Shown piece after piece: positions 44,001 to 54,458 of a stretch of 64,000 bases of DNA. Under the pieces are notes generated by a model, which searched no databases, was not told the origin of the DNA, and saw nothing but the letters and a program-made list of their open reading frames with translations. How positions within the stretch are numbered: the first letter of the stretch is position 1; each line of letters starts with the position of its first letter. Origin of the DNA: Aminobacter sp. HY435. GTDB lineage: Bacteria > Pseudomonadota > Alphaproteobacteria > Rhizobiales > Rhizobiaceae. The stretch covers positions 156,311 to 220,310 of the forward strand of contig NZ_JANKZL010000012.1 in assembly GCF_027568395.1 (NCBI RefSeq), read 5' to 3'. The position numbers and the translations under genes were made by a program.

Positions 44001-44453
44001 TCAGTTGCCGCTGACCAGTGCAGGGATGGGCAATATCGCGTTGCTTTCGTCCAGGATGGCAAAGCTGTAGCGCCCGGCCCGGTCACGCTCGACAGAATAG
44101 GTCAGGCGTTCGATGACGTGGTTGTCTCTGTCGAAGGTCAGCACACGCGGCTTGAGGCCGGTGATCTCGTTTTCGTTCACATAGACCGAGTTGCAGATGA
44201 TGAGCTGGTCGCCGGCCTGGCAGGTGCGGGCGGCAGCGCCATTGAGGATGCAGCAGCGCGAGCCGCGCTCGCCGAGGATCACATAGGTCGAAATCCGCGC
44301 GCCGGAACTCTTGTTCCAGATCTCGACGAACTCCATCGGCAGGATGCCGGCTTCCTCGCAATGGTTCGGGTCGAGCGTGATCGAGCCGTGATAGTTGAGG
44401 TTGGCTTCGGTGACGTGGATGCCGTGCAGCTTGCCGGCGACGATCTTGCGCAT
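44001..44453 (-). CDS. panD: Aspartate 1-decarboxylase
   Basis: A 150-residue pyruvoyl enzyme making beta-alanine for pantothenate from L-aspartate. Self-cleavage occurs between Gly23 and Ser24 in YHGSITLD, so Ser24 becomes the pyruvoyl group; Lys8-Leu-His is the N-terminal KLH motif, and [18 protein letters not shown] the core. It is about 24 residues longer than the E. coli enzyme at the C-terminus. GGAGGA precedes the ATG. It is the last gene of the nad-bio run, 29 nt after bioZ. Confidence 0.95.
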   Translation of the reverse strand: MRKIVAGKLHGIHVTEANLNYHGSITLDPNHCEEAGILPMEFVEIWNKSSGARISTYVILGERGSRCCILNGAAARTCQAGDQLIICNSVYVNENEITGLKPRVLTFDRDNHVIERLTYSVERDRAGRYSFAILDESNAILPIPALVSGN

Positions 44454-44482
44454 TCTTGTCCTCCTTGCCAGACAGTGTCGTC

Positions 44483-45466
44483 TTACATTCCCACCACCAG
44501 CGCTCCGCCGGTCAGGCCCGCACCCGCCGCAGCAAGCAGCAGTTTTTCGCCGGAAAGAAGCGGCTCGGTCGCATGCGCGACCGAAAGCGACAGCGGGATC
44601 GTCGCGGCCGACGAATTGCCGTAGTCGGCGATGGTTTTGACGGTCCTGTCGTCGGCGATGCCGAGCGATTTGCCGACCGCATGGAAGATGCGGGCATTGG
44701 CCTGATGCGGCACAAAGCGGGAGATGTCGGTCGGGGCGAGACCTGACGCCGCAAGCGCCTCCTGCGAACATCGGCTCATCATCTCGACGGCCTTGGTGAA
44801 TACCGCGCGGCCGTCGGAAATGGTCATGCGCGTTTCGGCGATGTCGATTTCGTCGGCGAAGGGCCGATTGTTGCCGCCGGCCGGGATCTGGATCAGGCCG
44901 TAGCTCGATCCGTCCGAGGCGACAGAAGCGCCGAGGATGCCGTGACCCGGATTGTCGGATGGCGCGAGCACCACTGCACCGGCGGCGTCGGCGAACAGCA
45001 CCGCACTTGCCCGCTCGGCCGGGTTGATGCGGCGGCTCAGGATGTTGGCGGCGATGACGACGGCCGGCTTGTTGTGCAGGCGGACAAAGCCGTCGGCGAA
45101 GGTCAGCGCGTAGATGAAGCCAGCGCAGGCGCCGGCTAGATCGACTCCGCCTGATTTGGCAAGCCCGAGCTTGTGGGCGACCAACGGCGCGCTCGGCGGC
45201 AGCAGATGGTCGGGCGTCGAGGTGGCGAGCAGGAGCAGGCCGATATCCTCGCGCTTGAGGCCCGACGCCTCCAGCGCCATCTCGCCGGCCTTGGTGGCGA
45301 GGTCGGACAGCGTGTCCCCTGCCTCGGCCCAGTATCGTGTGCGGATGCCGGTACGGCCCTCGATCCAGCCGGCGTCGAGGCCGAGGCTCGCCTCGATCTC
45401 GGCATTCTCGACCTTGCGCCCCGGCACATGGTGGCCGAAGCCGGCGATGCGCGCCGCGCGGTTCAT
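44483..45466 (-). CDS. bioZ: BioZ, beta-ketoacyl-ACP synthase III-like enzyme of pimeloyl synthesis
   Basis: A 327-residue thiolase-fold enzyme of the KAS III type. The catalytic triad is Cys114 in [10 protein letters not shown], His in FVPHQAN, and Asn in [10 protein letters not shown]. In alphaproteobacteria, BioZ starts the pimeloyl chain for biotin by condensing a glutaryl thioester with malonyl-ACP. ATG overlaps the bioA stop (ATGA). Its place right after bioBFDA supports this over a fatty-acid FabH role. Confidence 0.93.
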   Translation of the reverse strand: MNRAARIAGFGHHVPGRKVENAEIEASLGLDAGWIEGRTGIRTRYWAEAGDTLSDLATKAGEMALEASGLKREDIGLLLLATSTPDHLLPPSAPLVAHKLGLAKSGGVDLAGACAGFIYALTFADGFVRLHNKPAVVIAANILSRRINPAERASAVLFADAAGAVVLAPSDNPGHGILGASVASDGSSYGLIQIPAGGNNRPFADEIDIAETRMTISDGRAVFTKAVEMMSRCSQEALAASGLAPTDISRFVPHQANARIFHAVGKSLGIADDRTVKTIADYGNSSAATIPLSLSVAHATEPLLSGEKLLLAAAGAGLTGGALVVGM

Positions 45467-46728
45467 CCAGCGCCGCCAGCCAGTTCGGCGGCTTCGTCGA
45501 CGGCATTGTAGAGCCTGTCGAGTTCGGCTGAGGTCACGCAATAGGGCGGCAGCACATAGATGACGTTGCCCAGCGGCCGGACCAGCAGGCCACGCTCCAG
45601 GAAGAACGCGCGCAACTTTGGGCCGACTTCGGCGAGATAGCCTGCCTTGCCGACGCGCAGGTCGACTGCGGCTATGGTGCCTGCCGTGCGCACATTCTCG
45701 AAGCGCCGGTCTTTGCGGAAGCGCGCGATCTTCTCCGCCTGCATGCGCGACAGCGCCGCCACACGCTCGGACACCGGCTCGTCGCGCCAGATCTCGACAT
45801 TGGCGAGTGCTGCGGCGCAGGCGATGGGGTTTGCGGTGTAGGAGCTCGAATGGAAGAACGTCTTGGCGCGGTCGGTCGAGAAATGCGCCCGGAAGATCGG
45901 GTCGGTGGCAAGTGTCGCCGCCAGCGGCAGCGAGCCACCGGTCAGGCCTTTGGAGGTGCAGAGGATGTCGGGCGAGATACCAGCCTGCTCGCAGGCGAAC
46001 ATGGTGCCGGTGCGGCCCCAACCGGTCATCACTTCGTCGGCGATCAACAGCGTGCCCGAGCGCTCGGCGATGCGTTTCAGCTCAGTCAGCACCCGGGCCG
46101 GATACATCAGCATGCCGCCGGCGCCGAGCACCAGCGGCTCGACGATGAGGGCGGCGGCCTTGCCGTCGCGGGCCAGCGCTTCGAAGCGGTCGAGTGTTTG
46201 CTGTTCGCGGCCCGCCGCGGGGAAGGGGATAGTATCTACCTCGAACAGCAGGGGATCGTAGGTGGCGTTGAACACGCCGCGCGCACCCACGCTCATCGTG
46301 CCGATGGTGTCGCCATGGTAGCTGTGTTCCATCACGACGATGCGCGAACGCGGCCGACCGTTGTTGTGGTGGAAGCCGAGCGCCATCTTCAGCGCCACCT
46401 CGACGCTGGTCGAGCCACTGTCGGAATAGAACACCCAGTCGAGCCCGGCAGGCGCCATCTCGACCAGCGCGGACGCCAGCTGTTCCGCCGGCTCGTGGGT
46501 CAGCCCGGCGAAGATCACCTGGTCGAGTGTTTCGGTTGCCGTGCGGATCGCCTCGACGATTGTGGGATGCCTGTGGCCGTGGGTGATGACCCACCAGGAC
46601 GAGATCGCGTCGAGGATGCGCTTGCCGTCAGATGTCTCGACATAAGCGCCCTCGGTGCGCGCGATCAGCGGCGGAGTGGGCTCGGTGGCGTGCTGGGTGA
46701 AGGGATGCCAGACGGCGGAACGGCTCAT
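45463..46728 (-). CDS. bioA: Adenosylmethionine--8-amino-7-oxononanoate aminotransferase
   Basis: A 421-residue class III PLP aminotransferase. WHPFTQH at the N-terminus is the BioA signature, [12 protein letters not shown] follows, [11 protein letters not shown] holds the cofactor aspartate, and the Schiff-base Lys is in [17 protein letters not shown]. It converts KAPA to DAPA using S-adenosylmethionine as amino donor. It overlaps bioD upstream and bioZ downstream by 4 nt each. Confidence 0.96.
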   Translation of the reverse strand: MSRSAVWHPFTQHATEPTPPLIARTEGAYVETSDGKRILDAISSWWVITHGHRHPTIVEAIRTATETLDQVIFAGLTHEPAEQLASALVEMAPAGLDWVFYSDSGSTSVEVALKMALGFHHNNGRPRSRIVVMEHSYHGDTIGTMSVGARGVFNATYDPLLFEVDTIPFPAAGREQQTLDRFEALARDGKAAALIVEPLVLGAGGMLMYPARVLTELKRIAERSGTLLIADEVMTGWGRTGTMFACEQAGISPDILCTSKGLTGGSLPLAATLATDPIFRAHFSTDRAKTFFHSSSYTANPIACAAALANVEIWRDEPVSERVAALSRMQAEKIARFRKDRRFENVRTAGTIAAVDLRVGKAGYLAEVGPKLRAFFLERGLLVRPLGNVIYVLPPYCVTSAELDRLYNAVDEAAELAGGAG

Positions 46729-47390
46729 GACTTGGTCTCGAAGAACAGGGCCTCCAGGAAGTCGGCTACCTTGAAGTTCGCGCGCATGGCCTCGGCAAGC
46801 GTTTCAGGCGTCAGCAGGTCGAGCCGGGGCAGGCGGCCGAGCACGCGCGCCTTGCCCATCTCGGCGATGGTGCGCTGGGTATCGGCCATCTCGTCGCCGA
46901 TGAAGGCGACGCCCATTAGCGGGACGGCGCGGGCGCGCAGCGCCTCGATGGACAGCAAGGTGTGGTTGATCGTGCCGAGGCCGGTGCGGGCGCAGAGCAC
47001 CACTGGTGCCGCCCAGCGGGCGAAGACGTCGATGTAGAGCGTGCGCCGGTTGACCGGTACCATCAGCCCGCCCGCGCCCTCGATCACCAGCGGCCGTCCG
47101 GTCGTTGGTAGCGTCAGCGCGTCTGCATCGATCTCGACGCCGTCGAGCTCGGCGGCGCGGTGCGGCGACAGCGGTTCCTTCAACCGCCAAGCTTCCGACA
47201 ACACACGGTCCGGCGCAAGGCCGGCGAGCCGGGCAACGATCTCGCTGTCGGTCTCCTCCTCGATGCCCGACTGCACCGGCTTCCAGTACGTGCCGTCGAG
47301 CAGGACGGTGAGGCCAGCCGCAAACACGGTCTTGCCGATGCCGGTATCGGTGCCGGTCACGACGATCGTTGCTGGCGTCTGCGCCGTCAT
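46725..47390 (-). CDS. bioD: Dethiobiotin synthetase
   Basis: A 221-residue P-loop enzyme that closes the ureido ring: DAPA, CO2 and ATP to dethiobiotin. GTDTGIGKT is at residues 13-21, KPVQSG at about 37-42 is the substrate loop, and EGAGGLMVP is the second nucleotide motif. ATG 47390 overlaps the bioF stop; an in-frame ATG three codons upstream is a less likely start. Confidence 0.95.
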   Translation of the reverse strand: MTAQTPATIVVTGTDTGIGKTVFAAGLTVLLDGTYWKPVQSGIEEETDSEIVARLAGLAPDRVLSEAWRLKEPLSPHRAAELDGVEIDADALTLPTTGRPLVIEGAGGLMVPVNRRTLYIDVFARWAAPVVLCARTGLGTINHTLLSIEALRARAVPLMGVAFIGDEMADTQRTIAEMGKARVLGRLPRLDLLTPETLAEAMRANFKVADFLEALFFETKS

Positions 47391-48523
47391 CGCGAGCATT
47401 CCTCCGAAAGGGCATCGAACAGCGCCGAAACGTCGTCCTCGCCGACATTGAGCGTCAACGAGATCCTGAGCCGCGCGGTGCCCTCGGGCACGGTCGGCGG
47501 GCGGATGCCGCGCACATCGAAGCCGCGTGCCTGCAGCGCCTCGGCCAGCGCCATGGCGCGGCCATTGTCGCCGATGATGATGGGCAGGATCTGCGAGCCG
47601 CTTGGCTTGAAACCCAGGGCGTCTGCCCTGGTGCCCGCCAGTGTCACCAGCCTTGCCAGCCGCTCGCGGCGATCGGGTTCGTCGGCGATGATGTCGAGCG
47701 CGGTTGCCGACGCCACCGCCATCAGTGGCGAAGGCGCTGTTGCATAGATGAAGGGCCGGCAGCGGTTGACGAGATAGTCGCACAAAACCGCTGAGGCTGT
47801 GACCAGCGCGCCGGAAGCGCCCAGCGCCTTGCCGCAGGTGTGCAGCACAACGATGTTGTCGCGGCCTTCGAGGTGATGCGCGAGTCCGCGTCCATCGTGG
47901 CCGTAGACGCCGGTCGCGTGCGCCTCGTCGATGAACAGGAAGGCGTCGTGCCTACCCGCCACGGCCATCAGTTCGTCCAGCGGGGCGCGGTCGCCGTCCA
48001 TCGAGTAGAGGCTTTCGGTGACGATCCACGGCCGGCCGGTGCCACCCTTGGCACGCCAAGATCTGATAGCGTCGTCCACCGCGTCGGCATCGTTGTGCCT
48101 GGCTTCCACCACCTCGGCGCGGCCGGCGCGTGCGCCTTCATGGGCGCTGGCGTGGATCAGCTCGTCGAGCACGACCAGGTCGCCCTTCTGCGGCAGGGTG
48201 GTCAGCACGGCGAAATTGGCGACATAGCCGCCGCCGAAGAACAGCGCGCGCTCGGCGCCGAAGAAGCTGGCGGCCTTTTCCTCCAGCACCTCGTGTTCGG
48301 GATCGTTGCCACGCAAAAGCCGCGAGCCGGTGGCGCCGACGGGCGTGCCATTGGCGAGGGCAGTGGCGACCGCCTCGGCCAAACGCTTGCTGCCCGCGAG
48401 CCCGAGATAGTCGTTGGAGGCGAAGTCGAGCCCGGCGCGGCCGCTGAGCGAGCGCAGCCGGCTCTTGCGGGCCAGCCCGCGCAGGCTGGCCTCGTAGCGG
48501 TCGAGCAAGGCCCGTCCGTTCAC
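47387..48523 (-). CDS. bioF: 8-amino-7-oxononanoate synthase
   Basis: A 378-residue PLP enzyme joining pimeloyl thioester and alanine. [13 protein letters not shown] opens the domain, [16 protein letters not shown] and [16 protein letters not shown] hold cofactor residues, and the Schiff-base Lys is in [13 protein letters not shown] chose the GTG at 48523, which overlaps the bioB stop (GTGA) and gives the family length; the frame is open for 43 codons upstream inside bioB. Confidence 0.94.
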   Translation of the reverse strand: MNGRALLDRYEASLRGLARKSRLRSLSGRAGLDFASNDYLGLAGSKRLAEAVATALANGTPVGATGSRLLRGNDPEHEVLEEKAASFFGAERALFFGGGYVANFAVLTTLPQKGDLVVLDELIHASAHEGARAGRAEVVEARHNDADAVDDAIRSWRAKGGTGRPWIVTESLYSMDGDRAPLDELMAVAGRHDAFLFIDEAHATGVYGHDGRGLAHHLEGRDNIVVLHTCGKALGASGALVTASAVLCDYLVNRCRPFIYATAPSPLMAVASATALDIIADEPDRRERLARLVTLAGTRADALGFKPSGSQILPIIIGDNGRAMALAEALQARGFDVRGIRPPTVPEGTARLRISLTLNVGEDDVSALFDALSEECSR

Positions 48524-49518
48524 TCCGTTACGAGCTCCATCGGCTGAATGCCGAGACGACGGAACAGCATGGTGTCCTTGTCCTCGCCGGGGTTCTCCGC
48601 CGTCAAAAGCGTGTCGCCGACAAAGATCGAGTTTGCGCCGGCAAAGAAGCACAGCGCCTGCATCTCGTCGCTCATCGCCGTGCGGCCGGCCGACAGGCGC
48701 ACATGCGACTTCGGCATCATGATGCGGGCGAGCGCGATGGTGCGGACGAACTCGATCGGCTCGATCGGCTCGGCTTCGCCCAGCGGCGTGCCTTCGATCG
48801 GGATCAGCATGTTGATCGGCACGCTGTCGGGATGTTCGGGCAGGTTCGCGAGCGTCACCAGCATGTCGACGCGGTCGGCCTTCTCCTCGCCCATGCCGAC
48901 GATGCCGCCGCAGCAGACCTTGATGCCGCTGTCGCGGACATTGGCCAGCGTATCGAGCCGGTCGGCGAAGCTGCGGGTGGTGATGATCTCGTTGTAGTAG
49001 CGCTCGGAGGTGTCGATGTTGTGGTTGTAGTAGTCGAGGCCGGCCTCTTTCAACCGCTGCGCCTGGCCAAGATCGAGCATGCCGAGTGTCATGCAGCTCT
49101 CCATGCCGAGCTCCTTGACGCCCTCGATCATGGCGACGACCGCCTCCATGTCGCGCTCCTTGGGGCTGCGCCAGGCAGCGCCCATGCAGTAGCGGGTGGC
49201 GCCGGCGTCCTTGGCCTTCTTGGCTTCGGCCAGAACGCGCTGCACTTCCATCAGCTTGGAGGCCTTGAGGCCCGACTCATGGTGCGACGACTGGCTGCAA
49301 TAGCCGCAATCCTCGGGGCAACCACCGGTCTTGATCGACAGCAGGCGCGACAGCTGCACCCGGTTCGGGTCGAAATTCGCGCGATGGACGGTCTGTGCGC
49401 GAAACAGCAGGTCGTTGAAGGGCAGGTCGTAGATCGCCTGGGCGTCCTCGCGGCTCCACTGGGGGCTTGCCCCCTTGAGCGGTTCCGCGGCTGCGTTCAG
49501 GTGCAAATCGGCGTTCAT
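48520..49518 (-). CDS. bioB: Biotin synthase
   Basis: A 332-residue radical-SAM enzyme inserting sulfur into dethiobiotin. The radical-SAM cluster cysteines are Cys67, Cys71 and Cys74 in [21 protein letters not shown] and [29 protein letters not shown] are BioB hallmarks, including the arginine ligand of the auxiliary cluster. ATG 49518 has GGAGAG just upstream; in-frame starts at 49551 and 49572 exist. It follows nadC by 62 nt with no BioR-like site that I can see, so bio expression may depend on the nad promoter. Confidence 0.96.
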   Translation of the reverse strand: MNADLHLNAAAEPLKGASPQWSREDAQAIYDLPFNDLLFRAQTVHRANFDPNRVQLSRLLSIKTGGCPEDCGYCSQSSHHESGLKASKLMEVQRVLAEAKKAKDAGATRYCMGAAWRSPKERDMEAVVAMIEGVKELGMESCMTLGMLDLGQAQRLKEAGLDYYNHNIDTSERYYNEIITTRSFADRLDTLANVRDSGIKVCCGGIVGMGEEKADRVDMLVTLANLPEHPDSVPINMLIPIEGTPLGEAEPIEPIEFVRTIALARIMMPKSHVRLSAGRTAMSDEMQALCFFAGANSIFVGDTLLTAENPGEDKDTMLFRRLGIQPMELVTE

Positions 49519-49580
49519 GCGCTCTCCATCGCCAAGAAATGTGCTTGCCATCCCCACCCGGGGCGGGACCATTGCCTTGG

Positions 49581-50432
49581 TCAGGCGGCCGTGTCCAGCC
49601 CAATATCGAGGATAGGGGCGCTGTGGGTCAGCCAGCCAACCGAAATCAGATCGACACCGCTGGCGGCGATATCGGGCGCTGTTGCCGGATTGATCCGGCC
49701 CGAAGCCTCGGTGATCGCCCGACCGCCGACCATGCCGACTGCTGTCGTCAGTTGCTCTGGCGACATGTTGTCGAGCAGCACGGCATCGACGCCGAGCGCA
49801 AGCACCTCGTCGAGCTGCCGCAGCGTGTCGACCTCGACCTCGATCTTCACCAGATGGCCGACATTGGCCCTGGCCCGTTCGATCGCCGGGCGTACGCCGC
49901 CAGCAATGGCGATGTGGTTGTCCTTGATCAGCACGGCGTCGTCGAGGCCGAAGCGGTGGTTGGAGCCGCCGCCGGCGCGCACGGCGTATTTCTCCAGCGC
50001 GCGCAGGCCGGGCGTGGTCTTGCGCGTGCAGACGATGCGCGCCTTGTGGCCGCTGATGGCATCGACCATGCCGGCGGTGGCGGACGCGATGCCACTGAGA
50101 TGGGAGAGGAAGTTGAGCGCGACGCGTTCGCCGGTCAGGAGGCCGCGGGCCGGGCCGCGCAGCGTGGCGATGACGTCGCCGGGGATGAGGCGGCTGCCAT
50201 CCGGTTTCGCGATCGCCATCCCGATTGCCGGATCGATCAGTTGGAAGGCGAGGGCTGCCAGGTCGAGCCCTGCCACCACGCCCGGCTGGCGCGAGGCAAG
50301 AACGACTGTTGCCCGGTGGTCCGCTGGAACGATGGCGTCAGTGGTGGTGTCGCCGGCGCGGCCGAGATCTTCCAGCAGCGCGGCGCGCACCAACGGCTCC
50401 AGCATGATCCGGGGAAGGGGGGGAAGGTGCAT
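49581..50432 (-). CDS. nadC: Nicotinate-nucleotide pyrophosphorylase (carboxylating)
   Basis: A 283-residue quinolinate phosphoribosyltransferase. [40 protein letters not shown] is the active-site stretch (RKTTPGLR, GGGxNHR, DxxLIKDNH), and DAVLLDNM plus [11 protein letters not shown] bind the PRPP side. It converts quinolinate and PRPP to nicotinate mononucleotide. It starts 2 nt after the nadB stop codon. Confidence 0.95.
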   Translation of the reverse strand: MHLPPLPRIMLEPLVRAALLEDLGRAGDTTTDAIVPADHRATVVLASRQPGVVAGLDLAALAFQLIDPAIGMAIAKPDGSRLIPGDVIATLRGPARGLLTGERVALNFLSHLSGIASATAGMVDAISGHKARIVCTRKTTPGLRALEKYAVRAGGGSNHRFGLDDAVLIKDNHIAIAGGVRPAIERARANVGHLVKIEVEVDTLRQLDEVLALGVDAVLLDNMSPEQLTTAVGMVGGRAITEASGRINPATAPDIAASGVDLISVGWLTHSAPILDIGLDTAA

Positions 50433-50434
50433 GG

Positions 50435-51976
50435 TCAGGCGCTCCGGGCCAATGGCTTCAGGTCGAGTTCGCAGGCGGATTTCAGCGCGGCGTCGAGCGT
50501 GAGTTTCGAACGGAGCGCGACCGCACTCCTGGTGGGATAGTCGGTGCGGCTGTGCGCGCCGCGGCTTTCCGCCCGGCCGAGCGCTGAGACGACCATCATG
50601 AGGCCCACGGCTGCCGGATCGGCGGAAGCACTGTCACCAAGGGCGAGCGGCAGCAAGTCGGCTACAGCCTGCCGCAGACCGTCGCCGTCGCGCAGTACGC
50701 CCATCGCCTGTGAGAGGATGGGTCGCACGAGGGAGGCGTCGGGGCGGACCGGCACCTGTTCCGCCAGGGTCTGCACTGCGCGTCCGCCGTCCAAGCCCCG
50801 GATGCTGTCGGCCACCCAGCCGGCGGCAATGACGGCTTCGGTCAGCGAGTTGCTGGCCAGCCGGTTGGCGCCGTGCAGGCCGGTAGAGGCGACTTCGCCG
50901 CAAGCCCACAGGCCGGGTACCGAGCTGCGGCCCTCTACGTCCACCGCGACGCCGCCCATGTGGTAGTGAGCCGCCGGGCGCACCGGGATCGGTTCGACCG
51001 CCGGGTCGATGCCGGCTTCGCGGCAGAACGCATCGATGGCGGGGAAGCGCTCGGCGAACCGCGAGCCGAGGCATTGGCGGGTGTCGAGGAACACCCGGTG
51101 GCCGCGTGCGAGATGGCGAAAGACGCCGCGTGCCACCGCATCGCGTGTGGCGAGTTCCGCGCCCGGCAGGTCTGCGAGGAAACGCCGGCCTGCCTCGTCG
51201 ATGAGACTTGCGCCTTCGCCGCGCACCGCCTCGCTGACCAGCCGCATCGGGCGGGTCGCCGTGTCGAGCGCTGTCGGGTGGAACTGGACGAATTCGAGAT
51301 CCGCCAGTTCCGCCCCGGCACGGCCTGCAAGCGCCAGTCCCTGGCCGAAGCAGCCGAGCGGATTGGTGGTGTCGCCGAACAGACCGCCGACACCGCCCGT
51401 GGCAAGAACGATGCGGCCGGTGGCGAGTGCGATGTCACCCCCCGGGCCGGCCGCCAGCACGCCCACAATAGTGCCATCCTCGACGATAAGTCGACGCGCG
51501 GCGAAATCTTCAAGCACCGCAATCGACGGCGTGCGGCGCACCGCCGCCACCAGTCCGCGCACCAGCTCCCGCCCGGTGGCGTCGCCGCCGGCATGGACGA
51601 TCCGCCGGCGGCAATGGGCGGCCTCCAGACCCAGCGCAATGCTGCCGGTGGGCGTGCGGTCGAAGGCGATCCCGAGGCGTTCGAGCTTTTCAATTGCCAG
51701 AGGAGCCGCTTCGGCGACGCGCCGGGCCACCGACTCGTCGCAAAGTCCGTCGCCGGCAGCCAGCGTGTCGGCGAGATGCAGGGCAGGCGAGTCTTGAGGG
51801 CCGATGGCTGCTGCCAACCCGCCTTGGGCCAGTGGGCTGGACGCCTCGCCGCCGAGAGGCACTGCCGACAGCAGCAGCACAGGCTCGGGCGCCAGCTCCA
51901 GCGCCGTCATCAGTCCGGCGATGCCGGCGCCGACGATGACGGGGCGACCGGCAAGGTCGCGCATATCGGTGGTCAT
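50435..51976 (-). CDS. nadB: L-aspartate oxidase
   Basis: A 513-residue flavoprotein oxidising L-aspartate to iminoaspartate. [16 protein letters not shown] (about 13-28) binds FAD, then [39 protein letters not shown] and [10 protein letters not shown] with the catalytic His/Arg regions, and [30 protein letters not shown] motif (here IAAGW). ATG 51976 overlaps the nadA stop by 4 nt. It supplies NadA; with panD it is the second aspartate consumer in this operon. Confidence 0.95.
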   Translation of the reverse strand: MTTDMRDLAGRPVIVGAGIAGLMTALELAPEPVLLLSAVPLGGEASSPLAQGGLAAAIGPQDSPALHLADTLAAGDGLCDESVARRVAEAAPLAIEKLERLGIAFDRTPTGSIALGLEAAHCRRRIVHAGGDATGRELVRGLVAAVRRTPSIAVLEDFAARRLIVEDGTIVGVLAAGPGGDIALATGRIVLATGGVGGLFGDTTNPLGCFGQGLALAGRAGAELADLEFVQFHPTALDTATRPMRLVSEAVRGEGASLIDEAGRRFLADLPGAELATRDAVARGVFRHLARGHRVFLDTRQCLGSRFAERFPAIDAFCREAGIDPAVEPIPVRPAAHYHMGGVAVDVEGRSSVPGLWACGEVASTGLHGANRLASNSLTEAVIAAGWVADSIRGLDGGRAVQTLAEQVPVRPDASLVRPILSQAMGVLRDGDGLRQAVADLLPLALGDSASADPAAVGLMMVVSALGRAESRGAHSRTDYPTRSAVALRSKLTLDAALKSACELDLKPLARSA

Positions 51977-52947
51977 ACCGCAAGCATCCGCTCGACGGCC
52001 AGCCGGGCGCGGCCCGACAGTTCGGGCTCGATCGTCACCGGATGCCGCATCTCTTCGAGCGCCGTGCGGATGTTGGCGAGCGTGATCCGCTTCATGTGCG
52101 GGCAGAGATTGCAGGGGCGGATGAATTCGACGTCGGGATGGTCGACGGCGACGTTGTCGCTCATCGAACATTCGGTCATCAACACCACCCGTGCCGGCTT
52201 TACGGTACCGACATAGTCGGACATGGCCGCGGTCGAGCCGGCGAAATCGGCCTCGTCGACGACATCAGGCGGGCATTCGGGATGGGCGAGCACGGTCAGG
52301 CCGGGATGGGCGGCGCGCAGCTCGCGGATATCTTCCGGGGTGAAGCGCTCATGCACCTCGCAATGGCCTTTCCAGGCGATGATCTCGACATCGGTCTGGG
52401 CGGCGATGTTCTGCGCCAGGTATTCGTCCGGCAGCATGATGACGCGCGGCACGCCGAGCGACTCCACCACCGCCTTGGCGTTGCCCGAGGTGCAGCAGAT
52501 GTCGGACTCTGCCTTCACGGCGGCCGAAGTGTTGACGTAGGTGACGATTGGTACGCCGGGGTAGCGCTGGCGCATCAGGCGGACATCGTCCGGCGTGATC
52601 GAGTCGGCCAGCGAGCAGCCTGCGCCCATGTCGGGGATCAGCACAGTCTTGCCCGGGTTGAGCAGCTTGGCGGTCTCGGCCATGAAATGCACGCCGGCGA
52701 GCACGATGACGTCGGCCTCGACGTCCATTGCCTTGCGGGCCAGCGCCAGGCTGTCGCCGACGATGTCGGCGACGCAGTGGAAGATTTCAGGGGTCTGGTA
52801 GTTGTGCGCCAGGATGACGGCGTTGCGCTCGCGCTTGAGGCGCAGGATCGCATCGATGTCGTCGGTGAAGACCGGCCACTCGATGGCGGGGATGACCTTT
52901 TCGACACGGCTGTAGAGCGCGGCGGCGGAGGGGGAAATGCCAGACAT
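51973..52947 (-). CDS. nadA: Quinolinate synthase A
   Basis: A 324-residue [4Fe-4S] enzyme condensing iminoaspartate with dihydroxyacetone phosphate to quinolinate. Cluster cysteines are in [18 protein letters not shown] and [20 protein letters not shown] near the N-terminus and [21 protein letters not shown] are family marks. It is the first gene of the nine-gene nad-bio-pan run; the promoter region upstream carries two operator-like repeats. Confidence 0.96.
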   Translation of the reverse strand: MSGISPSAAALYSRVEKVIPAIEWPVFTDDIDAILRLKRERNAVILAHNYQTPEIFHCVADIVGDSLALARKAMDVEADVIVLAGVHFMAETAKLLNPGKTVLIPDMGAGCSLADSITPDDVRLMRQRYPGVPIVTYVNTSAAVKAESDICCTSGNAKAVVESLGVPRVIMLPDEYLAQNIAAQTDVEIIAWKGHCEVHERFTPEDIRELRAAHPGLTVLAHPECPPDVVDEADFAGSTAAMSDYVGTVKPARVVLMTECSMSDNVAVDHPDVEFIRPCNLCPHMKRITLANIRTALEEMRHPVTIEPELSGRARLAVERMLAV

Positions 52948-52959
52948 CGTCGTTCCTAT

Positions 52960-53006
52960 TATGCTCGTGTTGAGTATAATTGGAGCATATGCTTACCATG
53001 AGCATA
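52960..53006 (-). promoter_or_regulatory. Tandem NadQ-like operators in the nadA promoter
   Basis: Two 19-bp inverted repeats of the same 7-5-7 design: TATGCTC-N5-GAGTATA (52960-52978) and TATGCTT-N5-GAGCATA (52988-53006), centres 28 bp apart. A further half site GAGCATA lies at 52983-52989. On the minus strand the first repeat includes TATACT, a good -10 element, and TTGACA lies just upstream of the second, so bound protein would block RNA polymerase. The adjacent nadQ product is the expected ligand-sensing repressor. Confidence 0.75.
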
Positions 53007-53028
53007 AGGTCTGTCAAGCGGAAGTTTG

Positions 53029-53979
53029 CTACTTGGTGCCGGCCACCGGGCGCTCGTCCAGCACGGCGTGGCGGAAGCGGAACAGCTTGGCCGGCCGGCC
53101 GCCGGTGTCCGACGACATCTGGCCGGTCTCCTCGACGAGGTCCTGTTGTTCGATCAGCCGGCGGAAGTTCTGCTTGTGTACGGTCACGCCGGCCAGGGCC
53201 TCCACCGCGCGCTGCAGCTGCAGCAACGTGAAGGCCGGCGGCATCAACTCGAAGACGACCGGGCGGTATTTGATCTTGGTCCGAAGACGCGCGATGCCGG
53301 TGGCCAGGATACGCCGGTGGTCGCCAGTCATCGCCCTTCCGGGGACGGTCCGGACTCCGGTTGCGCCCGTCGCGCGCACGGCTTCCTCGACCAGTCCCGC
53401 TTCATACAGCAGTTCATAGCGCTGCAGCACCATCTCCTCGTTCCAAAGGCGGCCGTCGAAGCCGAAAGCGCCGGCGGCCCGGCGCCGGCGGTTCTGTCGC
53501 CTCTCCTGCTGCTCGGCCGAGGCAGCCCAGGCGCGCAACTCGGGTTCGACGACGTCGGCGATCATCTGCGGCGCGCCAAGGCGATGGTCTTCCCACGGGA
53601 AGAATTCGTACCAGTTGCGCCAGCTTCCCGGCGGCGTGCGGTGCGACGGCTCCTCGCGGGACAAGCCAAGATAGCTGATGGAGATGCCGCGGTGCTTCGG
53701 CTCCTCGCTGCCACGGTCGCGGTCGGCGAATGTATAGAGCTGCTCGATATAGCCGACCGGATGCCCGGTCTGCTGTTCGACCCAGTTGCGCAAACCCGAT
53801 TGCAGCGAACGGTGGCTCTGCTCGAAAGGTCCCGACGGCAGCGCGTCGCCCTCGTTGACCGTCAATACCACCGGATTGCCATTCGGGGCAGCGACGAGCA
53901 GCGCAATCAGGTCGACCTGTACGCCGGCGCTTGGGCTCGAGCCTGCGCCAGGTTTCGGGACTGCGGTGTCGTCTTGCAT
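53029..53979 (-). CDS. nadQ: NadQ-type Nudix-related transcriptional regulator of NAD synthesis
   Basis: A 316-residue protein with a degenerate Nudix-like N-terminal half (VQVDLIALLVAAPNGNPVVLTVNEGDALPSGPF, then YIEQLYTFADRDR and ISISYLGLSRE) and a C-terminal winged-helix half (YELLYEAGLVEEAVRA through RPAKLFRFRHAVLDERP). The Nudix box is not intact, as in NrtR/NadQ regulators that sense a NAD-related ligand rather than hydrolyse it. It ends 81 nt upstream of nadA on the same strand, beside two operator-like repeats. The alphaproteobacterial placement next to nadABC supports NadQ over NrtR. Confidence 0.85.
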   Translation of the reverse strand: MQDDTAVPKPGAGSSPSAGVQVDLIALLVAAPNGNPVVLTVNEGDALPSGPFEQSHRSLQSGLRNWVEQQTGHPVGYIEQLYTFADRDRGSEEPKHRGISISYLGLSREEPSHRTPPGSWRNWYEFFPWEDHRLGAPQMIADVVEPELRAWAASAEQQERRQNRRRRAAGAFGFDGRLWNEEMVLQRYELLYEAGLVEEAVRATGATGVRTVPGRAMTGDHRRILATGIARLRTKIKYRPVVFELMPPAFTLLQLQRAVEALAGVTVHKQNFRRLIEQQDLVEETGQMSSDTGGRPAKLFRFRHAVLDERPVAGTK

Positions 53980-54458
53980 ACTCTCGCTGTCGTTTGAGCT
54001 TGAAGGGCGGGTTGTGTCCGAACCTGAACTCGCAGCACTGCGCCGTCAACAAATGAAGGCCAGTCTCTGTTCTTTCGTATGCCTGTTTTGAGTTGTGTGC
54101 ACAAGAATGTCGTCCGCGCCTCGCGCGGGGCCGGGCAAATCTGCAAGCTTACGTCTGGTAATGCTGGGCCCGAACGCAAAAGCGTTCATTCAGTTGACCC
54201 GACTTTTCCGGATCGGTCGCCGCTGCGTGCGTCTCCCGCAGAATTGTTCTGTCGGGCTTCCCGCGAGATCATTCGCATCCCTGACCTGCAACTGACGCAT
54301 CGCCTGGATCGACCGCTCCGTCACATCCGGGCCTACGCCTCGCGAATGTTGAGGATAGCAGGCATGGCTGCTGGCAGTCTGGACCGACAGCGCTATTGTT
54401 GCGGCGTGGCGAATGTTACCGGCGGGACGCACGGCAATCGGTTTGAGCAGGAGCGCGC
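53980..54458. other. Intergenic region of 479 nt between nadQ and the Crp/Fnr gene
   Basis: This gap must hold the divergent promoters of nadQ and of the Crp/Fnr-type gene. I see a short perfect hairpin GAACGC-AAAA-GCGTTC at 54172-54187 but no T-tract, no clear -35/-10 pair and no copy of the NadQ-type repeat. Reading frames present here have no recognisable domain. Confidence 0.4.

Noticed and set aside
53980..54458. Short frames on both strands between nadQ and the Crp/Fnr-type gene
   Set aside because: None has a ribosome-binding site, a recognisable domain or consistent third-position bias.
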